Assembly: GCA_039925145.1 (NCBI GenBank)
Contig: JBDSZL010000016.1
Coordinates: 1 to 42,580 of the forward strand
Direction of reading: 5' to 3'
Length of the DNA: 42,580 bases
Source: JBDSZL01 sp039925145
GTDB taxonomy: Bacteria; Acidobacteriota; Vicinamibacteria; Vicinamibacterales; SCN-69-37
The notes below the pieces were generated by a model that saw only the letters and a list, made by a program, of their open reading frames with translations, was not told the DNA's origin and ran no database searches. Made by a program: the position numbers and the translations under genes. Below are positions 1 through 9,120 of this stretch, in pieces (position 1 is the stretch's first letter; each line of letters begins with the position of its first letter).

Positions 1-387
1 GAACGTGGCCTTCACCGTGTAATCACCAGCGGCCTTGTTCGCCGGATTCCAGTACGTGATGGCCGGACCGGTGGTGATGTGCAGGTTGGTGCCCTCGGCC
101 GCCAGCTTTGCATTGCTGACGGTCTGCCCGGCCTTCTCCTCGTTCGGGTCGACCTTGCCTGTCCAGCCGGGAACCGTGATGCCGCCGCCAGCCACCGATC
201 GTGCCGTTTCACCCTGGCCCGCAGCCTGAGCCGCCGGCATCGGCGGAGTGGCCGGTGCCGCCTGACCGGCAGGGCGAGCGGGCGCCGCCTGACCGGCTGG
301 CATGGCCTGTCCAGCCTGCGCAGTGATCCCCGAAGTAGCGAGCGTGGCGAGTGCAAGGGCAATCGCGGAGCCGTAAACCAAACGCAT
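1..387 (-). CDS. Exported protein of unknown function, C-terminus off the left edge
   Basis: The first 129 codons are visible; the frame stays open to base 1. The ATG at 387 is preceded by AGGGAGA at a normal Shine-Dalgarno distance. Residues 1-24 form a signal peptide (MRLVYGSAIALALATLATSG). A low-complexity linker follows (about 25-60) rich in Ala, Gly, Gln and Pro with repeated AGQ. Then comes a folded-looking segment containing GWTGKVDPNEEKAG, ITTGPAITYWNP and GDYTVKATF, which resembles the start of a lectin-like (DUF1080/LamG-type) beta-sandwich of secreted acidobacterial proteins. That family link is from memory of similar sequences and is tentative. The gene is divergent from the ThuA operon, with a 119-base gap. 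Confidence 0.7.
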   Translation of the reverse strand, partial: MRLVYGSAIALALATLATSGITAQAGQAMPAGQAAPARPAGQAAPATPPMPAAQAAGQGETARSVAGGGITVPGWTGKVDPNEEKAGQTVSNAKLAAEGTNLHITTGPAITYWNPANKAAGDYTVKATF

Positions 388-434
388 GGTAATTCTCCCT
401 GAAAATGTTGGAGCGACAACTATACATCGTTGCC

Positions 435-465
435 TTGTCGGTGATCCGGCTCCTCGTCATATAAT
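435..465 (+). promoter_or_regulatory. Candidate promoter of the ThuA operon
   Basis: A perfect TATAAT lies at 460-465 in the divergent gap, 41 bases before the ATG at 507. A TTGTCG at 435-440 could be the -35 box, but the 19-base spacer is long. GAGGAA at 498-503 is the ribosome site. This is pattern matching only; perfect -10 boxes are uncommon in such GC-rich DNA. Confidence 0.35.
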
Positions 466-506
466 CGCCGGCAGTCGGACAACCAGTTACTTTCGACGAG
501 GAACCT

Positions 507-1601
507 ATGCGCATCTTGCGTCTATTCGTCCTGCCTGCGGCCCTGATGATGAGTGTCGTCGCAGTCCTCCCGGCGGTGCGTGCGGCGCAGAATCCGCACA
601 CCGTCGTCTATCAAGGGGATCAGGGCCCCGGTCGCGGCAAGCACATCGTGTTCATCGCGGGCGATGAGGAGTACCGATCCGAAGAATCCCTGCCCGCGCT
701 GGCCCGCATTCTGGCGCGGCACTACGGTTTCAAAGCGACGGTATTCTTCACGACGGATCCGACGACCGGGACGATCGCTCCAGCGAGCTCGAACATCGCG
801 GGCCTCGAGGCGCTGAAGACGGCCGACCTGCTGGTGATCTTCACGCGCTTCAGAGACTTTCCTGATGCCGAGATGCAGCACATCGTCGATTATCTCGACC
901 GTGGTGGTCCGGTGGTGGGGCTGCGCACCGCGACGCACGCGTTTCAGATCAAACGGCCGGACGCGAAGTTCCTGAAATACACCTGGGACAATAAGGATCC
1001 GGCCTTCGAGAAAGGCTTCGGGCGGCAGATTCTCGGCGAGACGTGGGTGACGCATTACGGGACCAATCACCGGCAGAGTTCGCGTCTGATTCTCCAGACG
1101 GACGAGGCCTCGCACCCGATTCTGCGTGGCGTGAAAGACGTCTGGGTGCAGTCGGGCGGTTACACGGCCGACCCGATTGCTGGCAGCCACGTTCTGGCAC
1201 TCGGTCAGATTCTCAGTGGCATGACGCCCGATGCCGCGCCCGTGCCCGACAAGAAGCAGATGCCCGTCGCCTGGTACCGCACCTACGCCAGTACGTCTGG
1301 GAAGGCGGGACGGGTGTTTGCGACGACGCACGGGGCGTCGGAGGATCTGTTGAACGAAGGATTCCGCCGGATGCTGGTCAACGCCTGCTTATGGGCCGCT
1401 GGTCTCGAGAACGGCATTCAGCCGAACGGCGCCGTCGATCTGGTGGGTCCCTTCCACCCATCGACGTTCAACTTCGACGGATACGTGAAAGGCATCAGGC
1501 CCGCCGATATGGCCGGGTGGACGTCGGCCATTCCAGCGACGCCTCGGCCGCAGGATCAGCCGGTGGCCGGCGCCGGAACCCAGCAGGAGAGAGGACGATG
1601 A
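507..1601 (+). CDS. Exported ThuA-like domain protein
   Basis: The 364-residue protein starts with a signal peptide (1-31, ending VRAAQ). Residues 45-300 match the ThuA fold, a class-I glutamine-amidotransferase-like fold seen in trehalose-utilisation proteins and secreted sugar-binding proteins. Visible marks are HIVFIAGDEEYRSEESLP, the strand LLVIFTRFRDFPD, the RGGPVVGLRTATHAF turn, VTHYGTNHRQS, and MPVAWYRTY followed by GRVFATTHG near the end. The molecular role of exported ThuA proteins is not settled; sugar binding or modification is the usual guess. Its TGA overlaps the next ATG (ATGA, 1598-1601), so it is the first gene of a translationally coupled three-gene operon with an SGNH/dehydrogenase and a copper protein. 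Confidence 0.85.
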   Translation: MRILRLFVLPAALMMSVVAVLPAVRAAQNPHTVVYQGDQGPGRGKHIVFIAGDEEYRSEESLPALARILARHYGFKATVFFTTDPTTGTIAPASSNIAGLEALKTADLLVIFTRFRDFPDAEMQHIVDYLDRGGPVVGLRTATHAFQIKRPDAKFLKYTWDNKDPAFEKGFGRQILGETWVTHYGTNHRQSSRLILQTDEASHPILRGVKDVWVQSGGYTADPIAGSHVLALGQILSGMTPDAAPVPDKKQMPVAWYRTYASTSGKAGRVFATTHGASEDLLNEGFRRMLVNACLWAAGLENGIQPNGAVDLVGPFHPSTFNFDGYVKGIRPADMAGWTSAIPATPRPQDQPVAGAGTQQERGR

Positions 1602-4357
1602 CGCGAGCCGCGCGCTGGATCATGGCGGTTGTCGTGGCGCTTGCCACGGCGGGCTCCACGCCCACACATGGAGTGGCGGCCGCGCCGTTTCTGTTGCGGC
1701 CGGGCGATCACATCTGCATCATCGGCAACACGCTCGCCGAACGGATGCAGTACGACGGCTGGCTCGACACGCAGTTGCACGCGCGGTATCCGCGTCACGA
1801 CCTGGTCATTCGCAACCTCGGCTTCAGCGGCGACGAAGTCGCGATGCGGGTGCGGTCCAAGAACTTCGGCACCCCTGATGAATGGCTGAGCGGCAAGCCA
1901 GCCCCGGTCGGGGGGCACGAAGAAAACCGTTTCGAGGGCACGCACACGAAGGCCGACGTGGTCTTCGCGCTGTTCGGCTACAACGAGTCGTACAACGGAG
2001 AGGCCGGGCTCGCGGTCTTCAAACAGCAGCTCACCGAGTTCATCGTCCACACGCTCGGGCAGAAGTACAACGGCCGCACGGCGCCCCGTCTGGTGCTGTT
2101 CTCTCCGATTGCGCACGAAGACCTCCATAATCCGGATCTGCCTGATGGGCGGGAGAACAACCGCCGTCTCCAGCTCTACACGCAGGCGATGGCCGCGGTT
2201 GCGCAGGCCCATCAGGTGCGGTTCGTCGACCTGTTCGCCGCCAGCCAGCGGCTGTATGCCGCGAGCGCCGTGCCGCTCACCATCAACGGCGTGCACTTGA
2301 ATACCGAAGGCAACCGTCTGATCGCGGAGTTCATCGATCGCGATCTGGCCGGTGCGCCGGCCCGGTACCAGCCCGCGTACCTCGCGAAGCTGCGTGAGAC
2401 GGTCGTCGACAGGAACTTCCACTGGTTCAACCGATATCGGGTGACCGACGGCTACAACACGTACGGCGACCGCGCGTTTCTGAACTTCGTCAAGGGGAAC
2501 CCGCGCGACGTGCCCGCCGCTCAGATGCCGCAGGTGAACAAGGACGACATTCTGCCGAGCAACTACGAAGTGCTCCAGCGCGAGTCGGCCATCCTGGACG
2601 TGCTGACGCAGAACCGCGATCGTCGGGTCTGGGCCTCGGCGCGGGGTACGGCACCGAGCGCTGCCACGTTGCGCGCCGACGACGCGGACATACCACCAGT
2701 GATCGATGCGATGACCAACGAGCGTGGCAAGGGTCCCAACGGCGAGCACATCTTCGTCGATCCCGACGAGGCCGTCTCGAAGCTGACCATGGGGCCCGGG
2801 TTGAAGGCCAACCTGTTCGCATCCGAGAAGCAGTTTCCAGAGCTCGTCAATCCCGTGCAGATCGCGTTCGATACCCGCGGGCGGCTGTGGGTGGCGGTGT
2901 GGCAGAGCTACCCGCACTGGCAGCCCAACAAGCCCATGGCCGACAAGTTGCTGATTCTCGAGGACACCGACGGCGAAGGTAAAGCCGACAAGCGGACGGT
3001 GTTCGCGGGCGACTTGAACAACCCGACAGGATTCGAGTTCTACAAGGACGGCGTGATTCTCGCGCAGCAACCGAACGTGGTGTTCCTCAAGGACACCAAC
3101 GGCGACGATCACTACGACGTCAAGGAGATCCTGCTCCACGGCCTCGACTCGGCGGACACTCATCACGCGATCAACAGCTTCACGTTCGATCCGGGCGGCG
3201 CGCTCTACATGCAGGAAGGCGTTTTTCATCGCACGCAGGTCGAATCGCCCTGGGGGCCGACGACGCGCCAGGCCGATGGAGGCGTGTTCCGGTTCGAGCC
3301 GCGGACGTTCAAGTTCGAGGTGTACATCCCGATGAACTTCCCGAACCCGCACGGTCATGTGTTCGACGCGTGGGGCCGCGATATCGTGTTCGATGCGACT
3401 GGCGGCCAGCCGTACTACGGCCCGTCGTTCTCGACCAAGAAATACTACCCGGCGATGGAGTCCAACAGGGCACCGAGGCCAGGCCCGGTACGCGTGCGCC
3501 CCGTGGGTGGGACCGAGATCGTCTCGAGTCGTCATTTTCCGGATGCCATGCAGGGCAACCTGCTCGTGCTGAATAACATCGGATTCCGTGGCGTGCTCAA
3601 TTACAGGATGACCGAGGACGGCGCCGGCTTGAAGTCGACCGAGGCGGAGCCCGTGCTCCAGTCTGCCGAGGAGAGCTTTCGACCTGTTGACGCCGAGATT
3701 GGACCAGACGGCGCGCTCTATATCGCGGACTGGCAGAACCCGATTATCGGCCACATGCAGCACAACCTGCGCGACACGTCGCGCGATCACGATCACGGCC
3801 GCATCTACCGAGTGACCTACCCGGGCCGTCCACTGCTGACGCCCGCGAAGATTTTCGGGCAGCCCATCCCGGCATTGCTCGATCTGCTCAAGGAGCCGGA
3901 GAATCGGGTGCGCTACCGCGCGAAAATCGAGCTGAGCGGGCGTGACACCAACGCGGTGATGACGGCGCTCGACCGTTGGGTAGCGGCCCTCGATCCGAAG
4001 GATCCGGGCTACGAGCACCAGATGATGGAGGCGCTGTGGGTGCGGCAATGGCACAACCGCGTGGATGAACCACTGCTCAAGCGCATGCTGCGGTCGTCCG
4101 ACCCGTGGGCGCGCGCCTCGGCCACTCGCGTGCTCTGCTACTGGCGCGATCGCGTCACCGCGCCGCTGACCCTGCTGAAGACACAGGTCCACGACGATCA
4201 CCCCGCCGTGCGCCTCGAGGCCGTACGCACGGCGAGTTTCTTTCAGACACCGGAGGCGGCCGAGGTCGCTCTTGCGTCGCTCGACCACCCACAGGATCGC
4301 TTCCTGGAGTACACGCTCGACCAGACGATGAAGACCCTGAAGGCATTCTTGAAATGA
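1598..4357 (+). CDS. Exported SGNH-hydrolase / PVC-type dehydrogenase beta-propeller / HEAT fusion
   Basis: A 919-residue protein with a signal peptide (about 1-29). Residues 30-270 are an SGNH-like domain: IGNTLAERM stands where GDS is usual, FGYNES is the Asn block and NGVHLNTEGN carries the final His. From about 395 (GPGLKANLFASEKQFPELVNP) to 745 there is the propeller called putative membrane-bound dehydrogenase in Planctomycetes and Verrucomicrobia. Marks are DTRGRLWVAVWQSYP, DTDGEGKADKRTVFA, HHAINSFTFDPGG, NPHGHVFDAWGRD and DAEIGPDGALYIADWQNP. HEAT-like helices fill 750-919. Many family members end in a CxxCH cytochrome domain; no CxxCH is present here. The following gene supplies a blue-copper domain instead. 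It overlaps both neighbours by ATGA. A role in periplasmic sugar or alcohol oxidation is inferred. Confidence 0.85.
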   Translation: MTRAARWIMAVVVALATAGSTPTHGVAAAPFLLRPGDHICIIGNTLAERMQYDGWLDTQLHARYPRHDLVIRNLGFSGDEVAMRVRSKNFGTPDEWLSGKPAPVGGHEENRFEGTHTKADVVFALFGYNESYNGEAGLAVFKQQLTEFIVHTLGQKYNGRTAPRLVLFSPIAHEDLHNPDLPDGRENNRRLQLYTQAMAAVAQAHQVRFVDLFAASQRLYAASAVPLTINGVHLNTEGNRLIAEFIDRDLAGAPARYQPAYLAKLRETVVDRNFHWFNRYRVTDGYNTYGDRAFLNFVKGNPRDVPAAQMPQVNKDDILPSNYEVLQRESAILDVLTQNRDRRVWASARGTAPSAATLRADDADIPPVIDAMTNERGKGPNGEHIFVDPDEAVSKLTMGPGLKANLFASEKQFPELVNPVQIAFDTRGRLWVAVWQSYPHWQPNKPMADKLLILEDTDGEGKADKRTVFAGDLNNPTGFEFYKDGVILAQQPNVVFLKDTNGDDHYDVKEILLHGLDSADTHHAINSFTFDPGGALYMQEGVFHRTQVESPWGPTTRQADGGVFRFEPRTFKFEVYIPMNFPNPHGHVFDAWGRDIVFDATGGQPYYGPSFSTKKYYPAMESNRAPRPGPVRVRPVGGTEIVSSRHFPDAMQGNLLVLNNIGFRGVLNYRMTEDGAGLKSTEAEPVLQSAEESFRPVDAEIGPDGALYIADWQNPIIGHMQHNLRDTSRDHDHGRIYRVTYPGRPLLTPAKIFGQPIPALLDLLKEPENRVRYRAKIELSGRDTNAVMTALDRWVAALDPKDPGYEHQMMEALWVRQWHNRVDEPLLKRMLRSSDPWARASATRVLCYWRDRVTAPLTLLKTQVHDDHPAVRLEAVRTASFFQTPEAAEVALASLDHPQDRFLEYTLDQTMKTLKAFLK

Positions 4358-5817
4358 TCCGCACCCGTCCGTTGTCGAAGCTGATCGGCGCCGCTGTGCT
4401 GGCGGCGATCGTGACAGGTGTGGCGCCGCGCGCGTCGGCCGTTGCTCGTTGGCAGGATCCGCCGGCGCCGAAAGTGCTGTTCGATGTCTCTCCTCGCGCG
4501 CTGGAGTATCAGCTGGCGAGGTTGACGGCCGACGAGCTCGTGAGAGTGGAGCGGAGCGCGGCGGATCGCAAGTACCGCCCGGTCTTCATGGCACTCCTCA
4601 CGCGCAAGGGTGTACCAGGCGCGGCACGCGATGAGGCCCTTGCCGCCCTCGTCACGATCGATCGCACGAACGCCACACGGGTGCTGCTCGAAGCGCTCGC
4701 CAAGATTGCGCCCGACGACGACACCACGCCCGATCGGGTGCTGGCGATGCTGTTCGCGCAGCCGCCCACGACGCTGGCCGCAGATCGAAGCGTGCTGGCG
4801 CCAGTGATCGACACGGACGCGCCGCCGCTCGTCTTGCGTGGCGTCTACGGGGCACTGCTCCTCGCCGATGGATCGCCGGCCGACGTGTGGCGCACCGCCG
4901 CGGGTCATCCGGGGCATCTCGAGCATCTGCTCCGCGCGGTCGCCCCCCTGCCGGCTTCTGCCGCTGGTAACCAGGTTCGCACCCAGCTGATTGCTCCGGT
5001 CTCCGAATTGCTCGCGCGGAGCATGGATACCGCCGAGCGTGCCCTCGCGATTGAAGCACTCAGCTTCATCCGTCCAGATGCGGCCACGTTCTCCTTTCTT
5101 GCGCAGGAAGTCAGGCCCGGCGCAGACCGTTCGGTGGTGCTCGCCGCGCTGCGAGCGCTCGCGCGGCTGCCGCCTGCGGCACGCCCGCCCTCCGCCATCG
5201 AGCCGCTGACGCGCGCTATCATCGCGTTCGTTCAGACGACCCAAGCCGCCACCCGCACGCAGCCGGCCATCGTCGACGCCATTCAACTGGGTGATTCGCT
5301 GGCGGCTGCCCTGCCAGAGGGTACGGGCCGCGTGCTCAGGCACGACCTGCGCGCCCTGGGCGTCCAGGTCGTCAAAATCGGCACCATCGTCGAACAGATG
5401 CTGTACGACGTCCGTTGGTTTGTGGTTGAGGCGGGTAAGCCGGTACAGATTGTCTTTACCAATATTGAAGCCATGCCGCACAACTTCTTGCTCGGCCGGC
5501 CTGGGTCCATTCAGCAGATTGCCGAACTCGGCGCTGTCGTGCCCCTCCCGACCGACCCGGCCGCCAAAGCGTACGTGCCGAGCACACCGCTCGTGCTCGC
5601 CTCCACTCATCTGCTGAAAGAGGGCGAGACCGAACGGCTCAACTTCCTGGCGCCCGCCGTTGTCGGTGAGTACGGATTTCTCTGCACGTTCCCTGGCCAT
5701 TGGACGCGCATGTACGGCGTGATGCTCGTCGTGGCGGATCGCGATGCGTGGGAGCTGAAGCCGACGGTGCCGCTGGACCCCCTGACGAAAATGCCGTTTC
5801 CTTCGCAGCGGCCGTGA
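4354..5817 (+). CDS. Exported helical-repeat protein with C-terminal azurin-type cupredoxin domain
   Basis: The ATG at 4354 overlaps the previous stop (ATGA). The 487-residue product has a signal peptide (about 1-32), a HEAT-like helical region (about 45-330), and a cupredoxin domain from about 337 to the end. Type-1 copper ligands are visible: His376 in MPHNFLLG, then Cys444, His449 and Met453 in FLCTFPGHWTRM. The C-x4-H-x3-M spacing is that of azurin and auracyanin, so one-electron transfer is a safe family-level prediction. The operon position right behind a PVC-type dehydrogenase that lacks its usual haem suggests that this is its electron acceptor, with the HEAT parts perhaps docking; that is inference. 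It ends 17 bases before an MFS transporter gene. Confidence 0.85.
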   Translation: MIRTRPLSKLIGAAVLAAIVTGVAPRASAVARWQDPPAPKVLFDVSPRALEYQLARLTADELVRVERSAADRKYRPVFMALLTRKGVPGAARDEALAALVTIDRTNATRVLLEALAKIAPDDDTTPDRVLAMLFAQPPTTLAADRSVLAPVIDTDAPPLVLRGVYGALLLADGSPADVWRTAAGHPGHLEHLLRAVAPLPASAAGNQVRTQLIAPVSELLARSMDTAERALAIEALSFIRPDAATFSFLAQEVRPGADRSVVLAALRALARLPPAARPPSAIEPLTRAIIAFVQTTQAATRTQPAIVDAIQLGDSLAAALPEGTGRVLRHDLRALGVQVVKIGTIVEQMLYDVRWFVVEAGKPVQIVFTNIEAMPHNFLLGRPGSIQQIAELGAVVPLPTDPAAKAYVPSTPLVLASTHLLKEGETERLNFLAPAVVGEYGFLCTFPGHWTRMYGVMLVVADRDAWELKPTVPLDPLTKMPFPSQRP

Positions 5818-5834
5818 GGCACAATGCGAGCCTC

Positions 5835-7139
5835 ATGCCTTCAGACTCGACTTCCTCCCAGGTGAGCGGCACGCTCGCCACCGTGCCTGACCCCATCCGC
5901 CGCAAAGTGGCGCTGCGGCTGCTGCCGTACGTCTTCCTCCTCTACATTGTGGCGTTTCTCGACCGCGTCAATGTGTCGTACGCCGCGCTGGGCATGCGAT
6001 CCGAGAGCTGGTTCAACTCGAACGTGCTCGGATTTGGCGCCGGCATCTTCTTCATCGGCTATGTCGTGCTCGAAATCCCGAGCACGGTCATGGTCGAGCG
6101 GTGGAGCGCCCGCAAGTGGATGGCCCGCATCATGATCACCTGGGGCCTCATTGCGTCGGCGATGGGATTTGTCACCTCGGCGAATCAGTTCTACGTGGGC
6201 CGCTTTTTCTTGGGTCTTGGCGAGGCTGGGTTCTTCCCCGGGATGATCGTCTATCTCAGCCACTGGTTCACCGAGCGCGACCGGGCGAAAGCCATTGCCA
6301 TGTTCTACACGGCGGTGCCGCTATCGTACGTCGTCGGGTCGCCGCTGGCGGCTCAGCTGATGAAGATCAACTGGCACGGGCTGCCAGGGTGGCGCTGGCT
6401 GTTCATTTTGGAAGGCATTCCTGCCGTGGTGCTCGGCGTGCTGAATCTGTGGCTGCTCACCGACTGGCCGAAGGATGCTCACTGGCTGAAGCCGGCCGAG
6501 CGGACCCAGCTGCAATCGGCCATCGATTCTGAGCGGCACGCGAAGCCCTCGCACCTCAATGTGCTCGGCTTCCTGACCAACCGCACGATCCTGATGTTGA
6601 CGCTGATCTACTTCTTCGCCGTCTGCGGATCCTACGGGTTCGGGATCTGGCTGCCGACGATGCTGAAGCAGTTTTCGGGGCTGCCTGACACACAAGTGGC
6701 GTTGCTCGCGGCCGTGCCTTACGTGGTCTCACTCGTCTGCGTCGTCATCGGCGCGTGGTCGTCCGATCGAACTCAGGAGCGTGTGTGGCACACCTCCATT
6801 CCGCTCTTCGTCATGGCGGTGGGGCTGGCGTTCGGGACCTTCTTCCACCTGACGTCGATGGGCTGGATCATGGTCGGGTTCTGCATCATTGGCGCCGGCG
6901 TCTACACGTACATTCCGGCGTTCTGGGCGCTGCCAGCGAAGCATCTGTCCGGGACGGCCGCAGCCGTCAGCGTGGGCATCATCAACTCGTTTGGCAATCT
7001 TGGAGGGTTCGCCGGGCCGTACCTCATGGGGTGGCTCCAGACGCGCACCAAGTCGTTCGAGACCGGAATGGGCGTGCTCCTGGCGTTTCAGGTTATTGCG
7101 GCGCTTCTCGTGCTGACGTTGCGCAAACGCAAGGCCTGA
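5835..7139 (+). CDS. MFS transporter, anion:cation symporter (ACS) type
   Basis: The 434-residue inner-membrane protein has about 12 hydrophobic segments. The first helix carries FLDRVNVSYAALGM, a signature of the ACS family (hexuronate, glucarate, galactonate and tartrate carriers). Other marks are EIPSTVMVERWSARKWMARI, FLGLGEAGFFPGMIVYLSHWF and the SDR turn between the two halves. The ATG at 5835 was chosen because it follows the copper-protein stop by 17 bases and begins a short cytosolic tail. It may share the upstream transcript. A convergent IlvD/Edd dehydratase lies 155 bases away, so an aldonate or sugar-acid substrate is plausible, but the substrate cannot be read from sequence. Confidence 0.88.
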   Translation: MPSDSTSSQVSGTLATVPDPIRRKVALRLLPYVFLLYIVAFLDRVNVSYAALGMRSESWFNSNVLGFGAGIFFIGYVVLEIPSTVMVERWSARKWMARIMITWGLIASAMGFVTSANQFYVGRFFLGLGEAGFFPGMIVYLSHWFTERDRAKAIAMFYTAVPLSYVVGSPLAAQLMKINWHGLPGWRWLFILEGIPAVVLGVLNLWLLTDWPKDAHWLKPAERTQLQSAIDSERHAKPSHLNVLGFLTNRTILMLTLIYFFAVCGSYGFGIWLPTMLKQFSGLPDTQVALLAAVPYVVSLVCVVIGAWSSDRTQERVWHTSIPLFVMAVGLAFGTFFHLTSMGWIMVGFCIIGAGVYTYIPAFWALPAKHLSGTAAAVSVGIINSFGNLGGFAGPYLMGWLQTRTKSFETGMGVLLAFQVIAALLVLTLRKRKA

Positions 7140-7294
7140 GACCTGCCGCTGCGCCGTGTCGGCCCGCGCGCCGAGGAGCACAGCTGTGAGCGACGCCCGG
7201 CAACACGCCGCGGCAACGCGGGCCCTTCCCCAGTCATGAATGCGTCGAATGGCGGGAGACGGGGATGACCGCTGAGGCGAGTGTCTCGGGGCTC

Positions 7295-9028
7295 CTACGG
7301 TTTCAGGAACGCGAAGTCGCACCCCTCGTCGGCGCCAAGCACCTGCTCGGCATACAACCGGGCATAGCCGCGTGACGGCAGCGGGGGCGGGAGCGGCGGT
7401 GTCTCGGATTCGCGGCGGTCCAGCTCGGTGGCGTCGACGAGTAGATCGATGCGTTTGCGCGCGATCGAGAGTTGGATGCGGTCGCCTGTGCGGACCAGGC
7501 GCAACGGTCCGCCGGATGCCGCATCTGGCGTGACGTGCAGCACCACGGTGCCAAACGCCGTGCCGCTCATGCGGGCATCCGAGACGCGAAGCATGTCCTT
7601 CACGCCCCTTGCGGCGAGCTTCTTCGGAATAGGGAGGTACCCAGCCTCGGGCATCGCGTGCACGCTGTGCGGTCCGGCGTTCTGCAGCACGAGGATGTCG
7701 TCGGGCTCAACCGGCAATGCGGGGTCGTCAATCCGCGCCGCGAGATCGGCAGGCGACGCGAAAACCACGGCGCGTCCTTCGTGTTCGAACAGGCGGGGGT
7801 CGGCGGCCGATCGCTTGAGCATGGCGCCGCGCGGCGCCAGATTGCCGAAGAGCGCGACCAGCCCGCCCACCGGCTCGATCGGTCGATCGCGTGCGGCGAT
7901 CACGGCGCGGTCCACCCAGACTCCCTCGTCGTGGGCGAGGCGCTGTCCCAGCGTTTCTCCGGTGACGGTCAGGCAATCCAGGTGCAGGAGCGGCTGCAGC
8001 TCGCGCAGCAGTGCGCCCATACCGCCCGCGGCATGGAAATCTTCCATGTACCCCGCGCCGGTGGGCTGGAGGTTGACGAGCATCGGTGTTGTCTCGGACA
8101 GCTCGTTCAACCGCTCGAGCGAGGTGCGGATTCCGGCGCGCCCGGCAATCGCCGTCAGGTGGATGACCGCGTTGCTGGATCCGCCGAGCGCGAGCAGCGC
8201 GCGCCACGCGTTCTCGAGCGACCGCTCCGTGATGATTGAGGCGGGGGTGAGGCCGGATCCGATGAGCGCGACCGCGGCCGCGCCAGTCGCTTCGGCCGCG
8301 CGTAACCTGTCGGCGTGGACGGCGGGAATGGCGGCCGTGCCCGGCAGCGACATCCCCAGCGCCTCGGCGAGGCATGCCATGGTCGACGCGGTCCCCATGA
8401 CGCCGCACGTTCCAGCCGTGACCGCCAGCCGTCCCTCCACGGCCTCGATTTCCGCCGCGTCAATCTGCCCGGCGCGATACTGGCCCCAGAACCGGCGGCA
8501 ATCCGTGCAGGCGCTGATGCGTTCTGCACGATAACGGCCGGTCATCATGGGACCGGCGACGAGCTGGATAGCCGGACAGTTGGCCGACACCGCGCCCATC
8601 AGCTGCGCCGGTACGGTCTTGTCGCATCCGCCGAGTAGCACGACCGCATCCATCGGCTGCGCGCGAATCATCTCCTCGGTGTCCATCGACATGAGGTTGC
8701 GGAATTTCAGGCTCGTCGGGTGCAGGAACACCTCTCCAAGCGAGATGGTGGGAAACTCCAGTGGCAGCGCGCCCGCTACCAGCACGCCACGCTTCACCGC
8801 CTCGAGCAGTTCGGGAAAATGACGATGGCAGGTGTTGAAGCCGCTCGGCGTATAGGCGATCCCGACCACGGGCTTGCTGAGCATGGCCTCGGACAGCCCT
8901 GCGGACCGCGCGAACGACCGGCGCAGATACCGTGAAAAATCTGGATCGCCGTATCCGGTGATGCCTCGCGAGAGGCCGGCGGGAGGATGTGCGCTCACAG
9001 TAATGGTGGGAGACGGAGGCGGTGCCAT
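7295..9028 (-). CDS. IlvD/Edd-family dehydratase (sugar-acid or dihydroxy-acid dehydratase)
   Basis: The 577-residue cytoplasmic enzyme belongs to the Fe-S dehydratases that include dihydroxy-acid dehydratase, phosphogluconate dehydratase and aldonate dehydratases. Cluster cysteines are visible in GFNTCH (about 64), GGCDKTVPA (about 133) and GTCGVMGTASTM (about 208). LGGSSNAVIHL and the C-terminal ARMSGTAFGTVVLHV barrel motif agree. The ATG at 9028 (MAPPPSPTITVS) is preferred over an in-frame start at 9142, because the extra residues look non-native; the ribosome site is weak either way. Length fits the family. The neighbouring ACS transporter favours a sugar-acid substrate over branched-chain amino acid synthesis, but this is only context. 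Confidence 0.85.
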   Translation of the reverse strand: MAPPPSPTITVSAHPPAGLSRGITGYGDPDFSRYLRRSFARSAGLSEAMLSKPVVGIAYTPSGFNTCHRHFPELLEAVKRGVLVAGALPLEFPTISLGEVFLHPTSLKFRNLMSMDTEEMIRAQPMDAVVLLGGCDKTVPAQLMGAVSANCPAIQLVAGPMMTGRYRAERISACTDCRRFWGQYRAGQIDAAEIEAVEGRLAVTAGTCGVMGTASTMACLAEALGMSLPGTAAIPAVHADRLRAAEATGAAAVALIGSGLTPASIITERSLENAWRALLALGGSSNAVIHLTAIAGRAGIRTSLERLNELSETTPMLVNLQPTGAGYMEDFHAAGGMGALLRELQPLLHLDCLTVTGETLGQRLAHDEGVWVDRAVIAARDRPIEPVGGLVALFGNLAPRGAMLKRSAADPRLFEHEGRAVVFASPADLAARIDDPALPVEPDDILVLQNAGPHSVHAMPEAGYLPIPKKLAARGVKDMLRVSDARMSGTAFGTVVLHVTPDAASGGPLRLVRTGDRIQLSIARKRIDLLVDATELDRRESETPPLPPPLPSRGYARLYAEQVLGADEGCDFAFLKP

Positions 9029-9120
9029 TGCGCCGCTTCGACTCGTGACGATATTCGACGTTGCCCTCTTCTCAGTCAAGCGGCATTCGCAGCGCGTGCG
9101 AGCTGGGACATGCTTATCCG

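Noticed and set aside
1556..4288. Very long antisense open frame on the minus strand opposite the dehydrogenase gene
   Set aside because: It is a high-GC shadow: His/Arg/Val-rich, no ribosome site, no domain, and exactly opposite a well-supported gene.
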